From positions 21,985 through 85,984 of the forward strand of contig JBBQWZ010000028.1 of NCBI GenBank assembly GCA_038210135.1: a stretch of 64,000 bases of DNA. The letters are read 5' to 3'. A program made the position numbers and the translations under genes. The notes beneath the pieces were generated by a model that made no database searches, had not been told where the DNA came from, and saw only the letters and a list, made by a program, of their open reading frames with translations. This document shows, one piece after another, positions 7,353 through 16,441 of the stretch (its first letter is position 1; each line of letters opens with the position of its first letter). This DNA comes from JBBQWZ01 sp038210135 (GTDB lineage Bacteria; Acidobacteriota; Terriglobia; Bryobacterales; Bryobacteraceae).

Positions 7353-8678
7353 ATGGCCAGGCAGCCGCGTTTCCGCATCGCGCACGAAGACCGCATCCTA
7401 CTATTCGCGATCGCCTCTGGACTTCCCGCGACGGCGGTTTCCATGTTCATGTTGTGGTCGGGCGACTATTCGGCCAAGGTGCAATGGACGATTTCCACGC
7501 TGCTGCTGGGGTCCTGGCTGGGCTTCTCGTGGGGCGTCCGGGAGCGTGTGGCGCAGCCGCTACGAACGCTGGCGAACCTTCTCGAAGCGATGCGCGAAGG
7601 CGATTACTCGATCCGCGCGCGGGGATCGAAGGGCGATTCGCTGGGCGAGGTGATGCTGCAGATCAACGCCATGGCAACGACCTTGCGCGCGCAAAGGCTA
7701 GGCGCGCTCGAAGCGACAACGCTGTTGCGCAAGGTGATGGAAGAGATCGACGTGGCTGTCTTCGCGTTCGACGGCGAGCATAAGCTGAAGCTGATCAATC
7801 GCGCGGGCGAGAGGCTGATCAACACGGCGTCGGAGCGCGCGATGAACGCGGATGCGGGGCAATTGCAGCTTGAAGAGTTCCTGGATGGCGACGACACGCG
7901 GACGGTGCAAAAGACCTTTGCGTCGGGTCCGGGGCGCTGGGGAATCCACCGCAGTAGCTTCCGCGAAGGCGGACTGCCGCACTCGATGCTGGTGATCACG
8001 GACCTGACGCGCGCGCTGCGCGAAGAGGAATTACAGGCGTGGCAACGAATCGTGCGCGTGCTGGGGCATGAGCTGAACAATTCGCTGGCCCCGATCAAGT
8101 CGATTGCGGGAAGCCTGGAAATGCTGGTGGCGCGCGATCCCAAGCCGGACGACTGGCAGGACGATATGCGCAGCGGGTTGAAGATTATCGCGACGCGCTC
8201 CGAGGGGCTGAGCCGCTTTATGGCGTCCTACGCGCGGCTGGCGAAGCTGCCGCGTCCGCAGAAGGTGGCGATGAGCGTGGAGGAGTGGATCCGCGGCGTA
8301 GCGCATCTGGAGACGAGGTTGGCAGTCGCGGTGGCTCCTGGAGTGGACTCGACGATTCAGGCGGATCGGGATCAGTTGGAACAATTGCTGATCAACCTGG
8401 TGCGAAACGCGGTGGACGCTTCGAAAGAGACGGGCGGGGGCGTCTCGATTACGTGGTCGCGCAATGTGTTCCAGTTGGAAGTCATCGTGCGCGACGAGGG
8501 CGTGGGTCTGTCGAATACGAATAACTTGTTTGTGCCGTTTTTCACGACCAAGCCAGGCGGATCGGGCATCGGGCTGGTGTTGAGCAGGCAGATCGCGGAA
8601 GCGCACGGCGGCACGCTCGACTTGCGGAATGCGGCCGAGGGCAGGGGCTGCGAAGCACGGCTGGTCCTGCCGGTTTGA
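7353..8678 (+). CDS. Membrane sensor histidine kinase, NtrY/NtrB-like
   Basis: 441 residues. Two membrane helices (about 14-35 and 45-62) with a very short loop between them are followed by a HAMP domain (about 63-115), a PAS-like region (about 125-220), and a HisKA domain with H239 in VLGHELNNSLAPIKS. The catalytic ATPase domain has NLVRNAVDA (N box), DEGVGL (G1) and SGIGLVLSRQIAEAHGG (G2). The short periplasmic loop suggests it senses a membrane or cytoplasmic signal. Directly downstream of, and surely paired with, the NtrC-type regulator. Confidence 0.92.
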   Translation: MARQPRFRIAHEDRILLFAIASGLPATAVSMFMLWSGDYSAKVQWTISTLLLGSWLGFSWGVRERVAQPLRTLANLLEAMREGDYSIRARGSKGDSLGEVMLQINAMATTLRAQRLGALEATTLLRKVMEEIDVAVFAFDGEHKLKLINRAGERLINTASERAMNADAGQLQLEEFLDGDDTRTVQKTFASGPGRWGIHRSSFREGGLPHSMLVITDLTRALREEELQAWQRIVRVLGHELNNSLAPIKSIAGSLEMLVARDPKPDDWQDDMRSGLKIIATRSEGLSRFMASYARLAKLPRPQKVAMSVEEWIRGVAHLETRLAVAVAPGVDSTIQADRDQLEQLLINLVRNAVDASKETGGGVSITWSRNVFQLEVIVRDEGVGLSNTNNLFVPFFTTKPGGSGIGLVLSRQIAEAHGGTLDLRNAAEGRGCEARLVLPV

Positions 8679-8730
8679 GGCACGGAGCTCCGCGCTCGAC
8701 GGAGCAGGTTGTTACACTGATTGCTTAACC

Positions 8731-8901
8731 ATGGCCATAAGTCAGGATCTGCTCGACATCCTCGTGTGCCCGCTTTGCAAGGCTCCGGTCGAGTTGAAGC
8801 AGGATGAAAACGGGTTGAAATGCCCGCAGTGTCGGCGGGTCTATCCGATCCGCGACGATATACCCGTGATGTTGCCGGAAGAAGCCCGGCTCGACGAATA
8901 G
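8731..8901 (+). CDS. Trm112/YcaR-like zinc-ribbon protein
   Basis: 56 residues. The sequence starts with LLDILVCPLCKAPVEL and has a second CPQC pair, giving the four-cysteine zinc ribbon of the Trm112/YcaR (UPF0434) family. Eukaryotic and archaeal Trm112 activates methyltransferases; the bacterial role is less defined, though YcaR-type genes often sit beside lipid A genes, as here with an msbA homologue two genes on. ATG 8731 is chosen because the upstream extension of this frame lies inside the kinase gene. Confidence 0.85.
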   Translation: MAISQDLLDILVCPLCKAPVELKQDENGLKCPQCRRVYPIRDDIPVMLPEEARLDE

Positions 8902-8916
8902 GGCTTTAGGAATCGA

Positions 8917-9819
8917 ATGAACCTGACCCTCGAGCGTCTGCCGCGTGGCGCGCGCGTCGCGGTGATTCGGCTGCGCTCGCTCGGCGATTGCGTTCTGACG
9001 ACGCCGGCGATTTCCCTTCTGAAGACCCACAGGCCAGACCTTTCGATCGCTGTCGTGGTGGAGGATCGTTTCGCGGCGGTGTACGAAGGCAACCCCGATG
9101 TGGACAAGATTTTGTCTCCCGCGACGAGCGAGATTGCGGCTTGGCGTCCCCGCCTGGCGCTGAATCTGCACGGCGGAAGCCGGAGCGCTGTGCTGACCGT
9201 CGCGTCGCGGGCGAGTCTTCGCGCCGGTTGGGCGCACTTCACATGGAGCGCGGCTTACAACGTCCGGATTCCGCGGGCGCAGGAGATCTTAGGCGTCGAG
9301 CGCGTGGTGCATTCGGCGGAGCACGTAGCGTCGGCGATGTTTTATCTCGGCGTGCCACAGGTTGAGATTCCGCGCGCGAAGTTATTTGTGGACGCCGCGG
9401 CGCCGCGCGCGCCGTACGTGGTGATCCACGCTTTTGCGTCGGCTCCCGAGAAGGCTTGGCCGGCGAAGCGGTTCGTTGCGATCGCCGAACGGCTGCGAGC
9501 GGACGGGTTGGAGCCGGTATTTTTGTGCGGTCCGGGCGACGACGCGACTGCCTTCGCGGGATTCGAGACGAGCCGCGGACAGTTGCGATCGGCGAAGGCG
9601 CTGCTGCGCGATGCAGCGTTGTTCGTCGGTAACGATTCCGGCCCGGCACACATGGCGGCCGCGTTCGGCGTTCCGGTGGTGGTGCTGTATGGACCGTCGG
9701 ATTCGGTGGTCTGGGCGCCGTGGAAAACGGAAGCGCGGGTGTTTACGGACTTGCCGAACGTAGCGGTGGATGCCGTGGCGCGGGCCGCGTCCGAATTGCG
9801 CGCGAGGGTGAGGGCGTGA
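8917..9819 (+). CDS. Glycosyltransferase family 9, heptosyltransferase-like
   Basis: 300 residues. It shows the ADP-heptose:LPS heptosyltransferase plan: an N-terminal VIRLRSLGDCVLTTPAISLL, a mid-protein VVIHAFASAPEKAWP, and the nucleotide-sugar site GNDSGPAHMAAAFGVPVVVL. Members transfer heptose to the lipopolysaccharide core in the cytoplasm. It is a little short for WaaC/WaaF (about 320-350), so the exact sugar is open. It lies 15 bases after the Trm112-like gene and overlaps the msbA-like gene by 4 bases, which supports a role in LPS assembly before flipping by MsbA. Confidence 0.85.
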   Translation: MNLTLERLPRGARVAVIRLRSLGDCVLTTPAISLLKTHRPDLSIAVVVEDRFAAVYEGNPDVDKILSPATSEIAAWRPRLALNLHGGSRSAVLTVASRASLRAGWAHFTWSAAYNVRIPRAQEILGVERVVHSAEHVASAMFYLGVPQVEIPRAKLFVDAAAPRAPYVVIHAFASAPEKAWPAKRFVAIAERLRADGLEPVFLCGPGDDATAFAGFETSRGQLRSAKALLRDAALFVGNDSGPAHMAAAFGVPVVVLYGPSDSVVWAPWKTEARVFTDLPNVAVDAVARAASELRARVRA

Positions 9820-11675
9820 GTCCGGCGCCTATAAAAAAGAAGGGTGAGATCCGGCGACTGCTCCGTTTCGTGCGGCCGTACATGTGGCCCCTGCTCGCGT
9901 CGGTGTTTCTGATGGCGCTGGTAGGCGGTTCGCAGGCCTTGATGCTGAAGCTGATCCCGCCGATCTTCGATCGCGTGCTGAATCCGAAGTCGGCGGACGC
10001 GCCGATTCCGCTGCTACCGATTCCGGGCTGGAATACGACGATTTATCTAAGCGACCTGATGCCGTCCGGCATACACAATGTGTGGACCATGGTCGCGATC
10101 GGCTTGCTGGGCGTGTTTCTGATCAAGGGCATTTGCGATTACCTGGGCAACTACCTGATCAACTACACCGGCTATTCGGCGGTGACGGATTTGCGGCAGA
10201 TGGTTTTCGAACGGGTGCTGCAGCAGGATGCGCACTTCTTCGAGACGAATTCCACGGCGCGCGTGATGTCGTCGATCATGAACGACCTGGAGAAAATTCA
10301 GGTCGCGCTGTCGCACATTCTGGCCGATTTCCTGCGGCAGACGTTTACGGCACTCGCGCTGTTGTACATGATCGTCCACACCGACGCACGGCTCGCGTTC
10401 TTCAGTTTGACGGTGCTGCCATTCGTTCTGATTCCGACGCTGCGGATCGGAAGGAAAATTCGCAGGAGCACGCGGAAGGCGCAGGACGCGGCGGGCGATG
10501 TCAATCAGATTTTGCAGGAGACGCTAAGCGGGCAGCAGGTGGTGAAGGCGTTCGGCGCGGAAGAGTTTGAAGCGAACCGTTTCCGCCAGGCTTCGCTGCG
10601 ATTAAAGAAGGGCAACCTCCGCTACGTCGCGCAACAGGCGCTGGCATCGCCGCTGATTGAGTTTTTCGGCGCGATCACGATTGTCGGACTGTTGACCTAC
10701 GCGCGAGCGCAAATTCAAAACGGCGGGATGAGCACGGGCGAGTTCACCGGATTCGTGATAGCGCTTTTGATGATTTACGAGCCAGTGAAGCGGCTGACGG
10801 GAATCCACAATATTTTCCAGCAGGCGCTGGGCGCGTCGCAGAAGGTTTTCGAGTATTTGGACCGCGAGCAGTTGATCGTCGAGAAGCCGAACGCGATCCA
10901 GCTTCCGAAGTTTGAGAAGAGCATCCACTTTGAGTGCGTGACGTTCCGGTATCCATCGGTGCCGGACGGATTTTTGCTCGACTGCATCGACCTCGAAGTA
11001 AAGAAGGGCCAGGTGGTGGCGCTGGTGGGGCCAAGCGGGGCGGGCAAAACGACGCTGGCGAATCTGGTGCCGAGGCTGTACGACACGACGGCGGGCGCGG
11101 TGAAAGTGGACGGCATCGACGTTCGCGACCTCAATCTCGCCTCGCTGCGTCACAAGATCGGAATCGTTGCGCAGGATACGTTTTTGTTCAATGACACGGT
11201 CGCGAACAATATCGGCTACGGGTCGCCGGATACGAAGCGGGAAGCGATTCAGGCGGCGGCACGGAACGCGCTGGCCGAGGAATTTATCGAGCGGCTACCG
11301 GAAGGGTACGAGACGATCATTGGCGAACGGGGCACGAAACTTTCGGGCGGGCAGCGGCAGAGGATCGCGATTGCGCGGGCGCTGCTGAAGAACGCTCCGA
11401 TTCTGATTTTGGACGAAGCGACATCGCATCTGGACACGGAATCCGAGATGTTGGTGCAGAAGGCGCTGGCGAACCTGATGACCGACCGCACGGTGATCGT
11501 GATTGCACACCGGCTCTCGACGGTACGGCGCGCGGATACAATTGTGGTTCTTGATCGGGGGCGGATTGCGGAGACCGGCACGCACGAAGAGCTGGTGGCG
11601 CGCGGTGGAATTTATCAGCGTCTACATGAGCTGCAGTTTCTAGAGGCTGATCCCGTGGTCGTACCGAATTCATAG
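9816..11675 (+). CDS. msbA: MsbA-like lipid ABC exporter (fused TMD-NBD)
   Basis: 619 residues from GTG 9816, which overlaps the previous stop as GTGA. About 360 residues of six-helix ABC exporter membrane domain precede one ATPase domain with Walker A GPSGAGKTT, signature LSGGQRQR, Walker B ILILDEAT and the H-loop in VIVIAHRLST. This is the half-transporter layout of MsbA, which flips lipid A-core across the inner membrane as a homodimer. A large periplasmic insertion (about residues 48-75, rich in Pro and Ile) between helices 1 and 2 is slightly longer than in E. coli. The LPS context supports MsbA over a multidrug exporter. Confidence 0.85.
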   Translation: MSPAPIKKKGEIRRLLRFVRPYMWPLLASVFLMALVGGSQALMLKLIPPIFDRVLNPKSADAPIPLLPIPGWNTTIYLSDLMPSGIHNVWTMVAIGLLGVFLIKGICDYLGNYLINYTGYSAVTDLRQMVFERVLQQDAHFFETNSTARVMSSIMNDLEKIQVALSHILADFLRQTFTALALLYMIVHTDARLAFFSLTVLPFVLIPTLRIGRKIRRSTRKAQDAAGDVNQILQETLSGQQVVKAFGAEEFEANRFRQASLRLKKGNLRYVAQQALASPLIEFFGAITIVGLLTYARAQIQNGGMSTGEFTGFVIALLMIYEPVKRLTGIHNIFQQALGASQKVFEYLDREQLIVEKPNAIQLPKFEKSIHFECVTFRYPSVPDGFLLDCIDLEVKKGQVVALVGPSGAGKTTLANLVPRLYDTTAGAVKVDGIDVRDLNLASLRHKIGIVAQDTFLFNDTVANNIGYGSPDTKREAIQAAARNALAEEFIERLPEGYETIIGERGTKLSGGQRQRIAIARALLKNAPILILDEATSHLDTESEMLVQKALANLMTDRTVIVIAHRLSTVRRADTIVVLDRGRIAETGTHEELVARGGIYQRLHELQFLEADPVVVPNS

Positions 11676-11696
11676 AAAGATAGCGAGTTTCTCAAC

Positions 11697-12617
11697 ATGG
11701 CAGCACCGATACGCAGCATGACGGGCTTCGCGCGCGCGCGACGGCCCCTGGGCGAAAGCGAGATCATCGTTGGCGTCAAGAGCCTGAATCATCGCGGGCT
11801 GGACGTCCACGTTCACGCGCCGCCTTCGATCGATCCATACGAGAACGCGATACGTTCCGCAGCCAAGCGGAAGCTGATCCGCGGACATGTTGAGGTGCGG
11901 GTTTCGACGCCGCGCACGGCGAATTCAAACGGGATCACGCTGAACCGCGACATGCTGGCTTCGTACGTGGGTGCGTTTGCGGAGGCGGCGAAAACGCACG
12001 GGTTGTCGGCGACGACGCTGGATCTGAATGTCGCGATGCGTCTGCCGGGAATGTTCGCGGAGGGCGGAGATCGCAGCGAGGATGCGCCGCCCGAAACCGA
12101 ATCGGCATTGTTGGGCGCGCTCGATGACGCGCTGGATGCGTTGAACGCATTCCGGCAGCGGGAAGGCGGCGAACTGGTCGCGGTGCTGCGGACGCATAAC
12201 GAGCGAGTGGCGACAGCGGCGGCACAGATGGAAGAAATCAGGACGCGGGCGCTGCCGGCGTTCCATGCGCGGTTGCAAGAGCGGTTGGCGGATTTGTTAA
12301 ACGGATCGGGCAATCGGGGCGCGATCGAACCGCAGCGGCTGGCTCAGGAGGCCGCACTGCTGGCGGACCGGAGCGATATCGGCGAGGAAATTGCGCGACT
12401 GAAAATCCATTCGAGCCAATTGGGCGGGTTGCTCGATAGCGGCGGCGAGGTTGGTAAGAAACTCGACTTCCTGCTGCAGGAGATGAATCGCGAGACGAAC
12501 ACGGTTTTGTCGAAGACCAGCGGAATCGGTGAGGCGGGGCTGAAGATTACCGAGCTGGCGCTGGGCGCGAAAGCTGACATCGAAAAGATCCGCGAGCAAT
12601 CGCTGAACCTGGAGTAA
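11697..12617 (+). CDS. yicC: YicC/YloC family endoribonuclease
   Basis: 306 residues, the usual length. It begins with the family hallmark IRSMTGFARA and has VKSLNHRGLDV, RGHVEVRV, and the C-terminal DUF1732 block with KLDFLLQEMNRETNTVLSKT. E. coli YicC is a stress-linked ribonuclease; family members are widely found directly before gmk and rpoZ, exactly as here. Ten bases separate it from gmk. Confidence 0.93.
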   Translation: MAAPIRSMTGFARARRPLGESEIIVGVKSLNHRGLDVHVHAPPSIDPYENAIRSAAKRKLIRGHVEVRVSTPRTANSNGITLNRDMLASYVGAFAEAAKTHGLSATTLDLNVAMRLPGMFAEGGDRSEDAPPETESALLGALDDALDALNAFRQREGGELVAVLRTHNERVATAAAQMEEIRTRALPAFHARLQERLADLLNGSGNRGAIEPQRLAQEAALLADRSDIGEEIARLKIHSSQLGGLLDSGGEVGKKLDFLLQEMNRETNTVLSKTSGIGEAGLKITELALGAKADIEKIREQSLNLE

Positions 12618-12626
12618 GCCCGAGCG

Positions 12627-13244
12627 ATGACCACCGTTTTCATCGTGTCGGCCCCGTCGGGTTCAGGTAAATCGACCATCGTTGGGAAATTGCTCGAACA
12701 AGACAAGGGACTGCGTTTTTCAGTTTCCTATACGACGCGGAAACCGCGCGGCGTGGAAAAAGAGGGCGAAGAGTACTATTTCGTATCGCGGGAACAGTTT
12801 GAGGCGCGGCTGGTGCGAAACGAGTTCCTCGAACACGCGGAAGTCTTTGGAAACTATTACGGTACGCATATTTCGGAGATTGACCGGGCGCAGGCGGAAG
12901 GCAAGGATCTGGTCCTCGACATCGACGTCCAGGGTGAGAGACAATTAAAAGATCGAATTCCGGAAGCCGTTTCGATTTTCATTCTGGCCCCCTCGCGAGA
13001 GGATCTGGAGAACCGGTTAAGGGCGCGGTCGACGGATTCGAGTGAAGTGATCGCGCGGCGTTTGCGCGAGGCGGCTGAGGAAATCAGCCGATACGAGCAA
13101 TACGATTACGTGTTGGTCAACCGGGAAGTCGAAGAATCCGTGGAGACGCTGAGTGCGATTGTGCGCGCCGCGCGGGTCCGCCGCAGCCGGATGGAACCGG
13201 AGATCCGGAAGATTCTGAGTACGTTTGAGAAAGTGCAGGGCTAA
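12627..13244 (+). CDS. gmk: Guanylate kinase
   Basis: 205 residues. It phosphorylates GMP to GDP with ATP. The P-loop APSGSGKST sits at residues 9-17; the GMP-binding segment has SYTTRKPRGVEKEGEEYYF; VLDIDVQGERQLK is the conserved Walker B-like strand. Full length, no odd features. Standard position between yicC and rpoZ. Confidence 0.96.
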   Translation: MTTVFIVSAPSGSGKSTIVGKLLEQDKGLRFSVSYTTRKPRGVEKEGEEYYFVSREQFEARLVRNEFLEHAEVFGNYYGTHISEIDRAQAEGKDLVLDIDVQGERQLKDRIPEAVSIFILAPSREDLENRLRARSTDSSEVIARRLREAAEEISRYEQYDYVLVNREVEESVETLSAIVRAARVRRSRMEPEIRKILSTFEKVQG

Positions 13245-13249
13245 CGAAC

Positions 13250-13492
13250 ATGGCAGACAAGAACATTCGCAGCACGCCAATCGCGGCGATTCCGGACGAT
13301 CCGGAACAGAGTGCTTACCGGTTCATCATCGTCGCCGCCAAGCGCGCGCGGCAATTGCAGGGCGGCCAGCGTTCCTTTCTGCCTTCCACTTCGAAAAAAC
13401 CGACCGTAGCGGCGATGGAAGAAGTGCGCCGCGGCCTGGTGAAATACGAAGATTCGAAGCGCGTGATTCAGGCCGTTCAGCCGGGTCAGTAA
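13250..13492 (+). CDS. rpoZ: RNA polymerase omega subunit
   Basis: 80 residues, small and charged, with the omega pattern YRFIIVAAKRARQLQGG and a later KPTVAAMEEVRRG (equivalent of the usual KPxxIAxEEI). Omega helps fold and assemble the beta-prime subunit. The call rests on both motif and gene order (yicC-gmk-rpoZ-coaBC), which is conserved in many phyla. Confidence 0.92.
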   Translation: MADKNIRSTPIAAIPDDPEQSAYRFIIVAAKRARQLQGGQRSFLPSTSKKPTVAAMEEVRRGLVKYEDSKRVIQAVQPGQ

Positions 13493-13535
13493 GTTTCCGA
13501 GCCGGATTCCCGCAGGTACGCCGGGACCGCATTTC

Positions 13536-14756
13536 ATGAACTGCATATTGGGAGTTGGCGGCGGCATCGCCGCATACAAATCCGCGGAACTCGCCAGAGC
13601 GCTTGGCGACCGCGGATTTTCTGTTCAGGTAGTGATGACGCGGGCGGCGCGCGAGTTCATACAGCCGCTCACCTTCGCGGCGCTCACCGGCAAGAAAGTC
13701 ATCACGGATTTATTTAACGCAGCGAGCGCGGAAGACACGCTTGCGAGCTCGGTCGAACATATCCGTGTGGCGCAAGAGAATCAGATTCTGGTGATCGCTC
13801 CGGCGACGGCGGATCTGATGGCGAAACTGGCCCACGGGCTTGCGGACGATTTTCTGACGACCACATACCTCGCGTTTACCGGGAAGACGGTGCTGGCGCC
13901 GGCGATGAACGTGAACATGTGGCAGCATCCGGCGACGCAGGAAAATGTCCGGACGTTACGGGCGCGCGGATGTTACATCGCCGAGCCGGGCGAAGGCCAT
14001 CTGGCGTGCGGCATGACGGGTCCGGGGCGCATGGCGGAGCCGGCGGCGATTGCGGAATTCGTGCAGGGAATTTCCGCGGCGCGGCGGGATCTCGAAGGCG
14101 AAGTCGTGCTGATTACGGCGGGTCCGACGCAGGAGCCGCTCGATCCGGTCCGCTACATCTCGAACCGTTCGTCGGGCAAGATGGGCTATGCACTGGCGGA
14201 AGCGGCGGCGGCACGCGGGGCGGACGTGGTGCTGGTTTCGGGGCCGGTGAATCTGGCGGTTCCAGCGGGTGTGCGGATCGAAAAAGTATGGACCGCGGTC
14301 GAGATGCGCGCGGCGGTGATGGCGCATCTTGCGGCGGCGACGATCATCGTGAAGGCGGCTGCGGTTGCCGACTACCAACGACTCGATGCGCCAACGCAAA
14401 AGCAAAAGAAGACTTCGGCGCGGTTGTCTCTCGAACTGGATCCGACCCCGGATATTTTGCAGGAGGTCGGGCAGAAGAAGGGCGATCGATTGCTGATCGG
14501 CTTTGCGGCTGAAACCGAGAATCTGGCGGAAGAAGCCAAGCGCAAGTTGAAATCGAAGAACTGCGACATGCTGGTGGCGAACCTGGTTTCGCAAGCTGGG
14601 ATCGGGTTCGAAGCGGACGACAACGAAGTCGTCCTATTCCTGCGCGGCGGTGAGCAGATTGCGATTCCGAAGGCGCGAAAGCGCGAGATCGCGGATCGGA
14701 TTCTGGATCAGGTTTTGAAACTACGTTTGTCGCTGCACGCGGCGCAGGGCGCATAA
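13536..14756 (+). CDS. coaBC: Bifunctional phosphopantothenoylcysteine decarboxylase/ligase
   Basis: 406 residues. The CoaC half is a flavoprotein decarboxylase with GGGIAAYKSAELAR, the His in SVEHIRVAQ, the PAMNVNMW substrate motif and the Cys in GHLACGMTGPGRM. The CoaB half (from about residue 185) has ITAGPTQEPLDPVRYISNRS and AAAVADY. Together they make 4'-phosphopantetheine from 4'-phosphopantothenate and cysteine with CTP for coenzyme A synthesis. Confidence 0.96.
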   Translation: MNCILGVGGGIAAYKSAELARALGDRGFSVQVVMTRAAREFIQPLTFAALTGKKVITDLFNAASAEDTLASSVEHIRVAQENQILVIAPATADLMAKLAHGLADDFLTTTYLAFTGKTVLAPAMNVNMWQHPATQENVRTLRARGCYIAEPGEGHLACGMTGPGRMAEPAAIAEFVQGISAARRDLEGEVVLITAGPTQEPLDPVRYISNRSSGKMGYALAEAAAARGADVVLVSGPVNLAVPAGVRIEKVWTAVEMRAAVMAHLAAATIIVKAAAVADYQRLDAPTQKQKKTSARLSLELDPTPDILQEVGQKKGDRLLIGFAAETENLAEEAKRKLKSKNCDMLVANLVSQAGIGFEADDNEVVLFLRGGEQIAIPKARKREIADRILDQVLKLRLSLHAAQGA

Positions 14757-14759
14757 CAT

Positions 14760-15611
14760 ATGCAGCCTGACGAACTCCGCAAGCAACTCGAGTTTTATCG
14801 CGACTTGGGCGTCAAGACGATCTACGGAAGAATTCCGGTCATCGCTCCGTTAGGGGTGGAGCCCGCGGCGGCGCCTCCGCGAGTGGCTCCGGCCGCACAC
14901 GCGCCGCAACCTTCGCGTCCTCCAGTCGGCAGACTTTCGTCTGCGCCTTCGCCGGCGGCTATTCGTTCAACGCCAAATCCAGTGCCAAAACCTTTACCCA
15001 AGCCGCCGACGTTCGACCCGTTGACTTTCGATCGAACAGGCGATTCGCTGTTCAAGATTGTCGAGGATATCGGCGACTGTAAACGATGCCGGCTTTCGGA
15101 ACAGCGGAACAAAATCGTGTTCGGCTCGGGGAACGAGAAGGCGAAGCTGGTTTTCGTTGGCGAAGGGCCGGGCGCGGATGAGGATGCGCAGGGCTTCCCG
15201 TTCGTGGGCCGCGCGGGGAATCTGCTTACGCAGATGATTGACGGAACCGCCAGCAAAGAAGGCATTCCGATCACGCGCGCGGACGCGTATATCTGCAATG
15301 TCGTCAAATGCCGGCCGCCGGAGAATCGGACTCCGTTGCCGGACGAGATGGAGATTTGCGGCCAGTTTCTGTTCCGGCAGTTGATGAGCATTCAGCCCAC
15401 AGCGATCTGCGCGCTGGGGTCCACGGCGGCGAAGGCGCTGCTTGGAACTAAAGACGGCGTGATGAAGCTGCGCGGAAAATGGCACAAGTGGAACGGGATT
15501 CCGGTGATGGTGACGTACCATCCGTCGTACCTGTTGCGGCCCTACAATCAGGACGCGAAGCGCGAGGCTTGGGAAGACCTGAAGAAAGTTCTGCACTTCG
15601 TCTATGACTGA
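14760..15611 (+). CDS. Uracil-DNA glycosylase, family 4 (4Fe-4S)
   Basis: 283 residues. Removes uracil from deaminated DNA. The catalytic core begins near residue 95 with C107 and C110 (DCKRC) and closes the cluster with C184 (VKCRPPENRTP) and C200. Motif A is GEGPGADEDAQGFPFVGRAG and motif B is HPSYLLR. The first about 90 residues are a Pro/Ala-rich, probably disordered extension, longer than in most family members. It starts 3 bases after coaBC and overlaps tmk by 8 bases. Confidence 0.94.
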   Translation: MQPDELRKQLEFYRDLGVKTIYGRIPVIAPLGVEPAAAPPRVAPAAHAPQPSRPPVGRLSSAPSPAAIRSTPNPVPKPLPKPPTFDPLTFDRTGDSLFKIVEDIGDCKRCRLSEQRNKIVFGSGNEKAKLVFVGEGPGADEDAQGFPFVGRAGNLLTQMIDGTASKEGIPITRADAYICNVVKCRPPENRTPLPDEMEICGQFLFRQLMSIQPTAICALGSTAAKALLGTKDGVMKLRGKWHKWNGIPVMVTYHPSYLLRPYNQDAKREAWEDLKKVLHFVYD

Positions 15612-16266
15612 GCGGGCGCGCGGCCAGCGGGGCCGGTTTATTACGTTCGAAGGTCCGGACGGGAGCGGGAAATCGACGCAACTGCGGACGCTTGCCGCGA
15701 GGCTGCGGAGCGACGGCGTCGACGTTCTTGAGACTGCGGAGCCAGGCGGCACCGAGATCGGACAACAGATCCGGCGTGTTCTTCTCGACGGTAAGAATCA
15801 GGAATTGTCGGCGGTCACCGAACTGCTACTGATGTTCGCGGCACGCGCGCAGAATACCGATCAGTGGATTCTTCCGGCGTTGCGCGATGGCAAGGTGGTG
15901 CTCTGTGACCGGTGGACGGATTCCACGCTTGCGTACCAGGGGGCAGGGCGCGGATTGGGAGCGGAAGTCGTGCTCGAAGTCGATCGAATCGCATGCCGCG
16001 GTCTTGTGCCGGACATGACGATTTACGTCGATATCGAAGTGGAGGCGGGCCTGTCGCGCGCGAAGGCGCGCAACCAGAAAACCGATGCGATCGAAACGCG
16101 GCTCGACGAACAGGCACTTGATTTCCATAAGCGGGCGCGCGCGGCGTACTTGCGTTTAGTGAGCGACGAGCCGGATCGGGTGAAGTTGGTTGATGGGGAC
16201 CGCGTTCCAGTGTTAGTTGCAGAAGACGTGTACGCGGCGGCCTGCTCGTCACTGGCGCGAAAATAG
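15604..16266 (+). CDS. tmk: Thymidylate kinase
   Basis: 220 residues. Phosphorylates dTMP to dTDP. Motifs: P-loop FEGPDGSGKST near residue 16, the DRW-type motif CDRWTDSTLAYQGAGRGLG, and VPDMTIYVDIEVE. Full length. The start lies inside the end of the uracil-DNA glycosylase gene, indicating translational coupling of two enzymes that limit uracil in DNA. Confidence 0.95.
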   Translation: MTERARGQRGRFITFEGPDGSGKSTQLRTLAARLRSDGVDVLETAEPGGTEIGQQIRRVLLDGKNQELSAVTELLLMFAARAQNTDQWILPALRDGKVVLCDRWTDSTLAYQGAGRGLGAEVVLEVDRIACRGLVPDMTIYVDIEVEAGLSRAKARNQKTDAIETRLDEQALDFHKRARAAYLRLVSDEPDRVKLVDGDRVPVLVAEDVYAAACSSLARK

Positions 16267-16305
16267 CTGGGCATCCGACGAAAATGGCCGAAAAGCGCTT
16301 ACTGC

Positions 16306-16322
16306 GCGGCACTTCGTGCCGC
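16306..16322. repeat. Intergenic hairpin between tmk and rluD
   Basis: GCGGCAC-TTC-GTGCCGC is a perfect 7-base stem with a 3-base loop. A second imperfect palindrome, CACAGGCC-GGA-GGCCTATG, lies at about 16395-16413, and CTCTTGCG/CGTAAGAG pair at about 16418-16439. The 175-base gap has no gene. The hairpins may weaken read-through into rluD or belong to the dispersed palindrome families seen elsewhere in the window. Confidence 0.5.
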
Positions 16323-16441
16323 TTCGCGCGCGCCTCGATGCCAGGGCAACATCCTATTGGTTGCGGCAGCGCCGCATGATTGTTGTCTTTGCTGCACAGG
16401 CCGGAGGCCTATGCCACCTCTTGCGCGGTATCGTAAGAGCG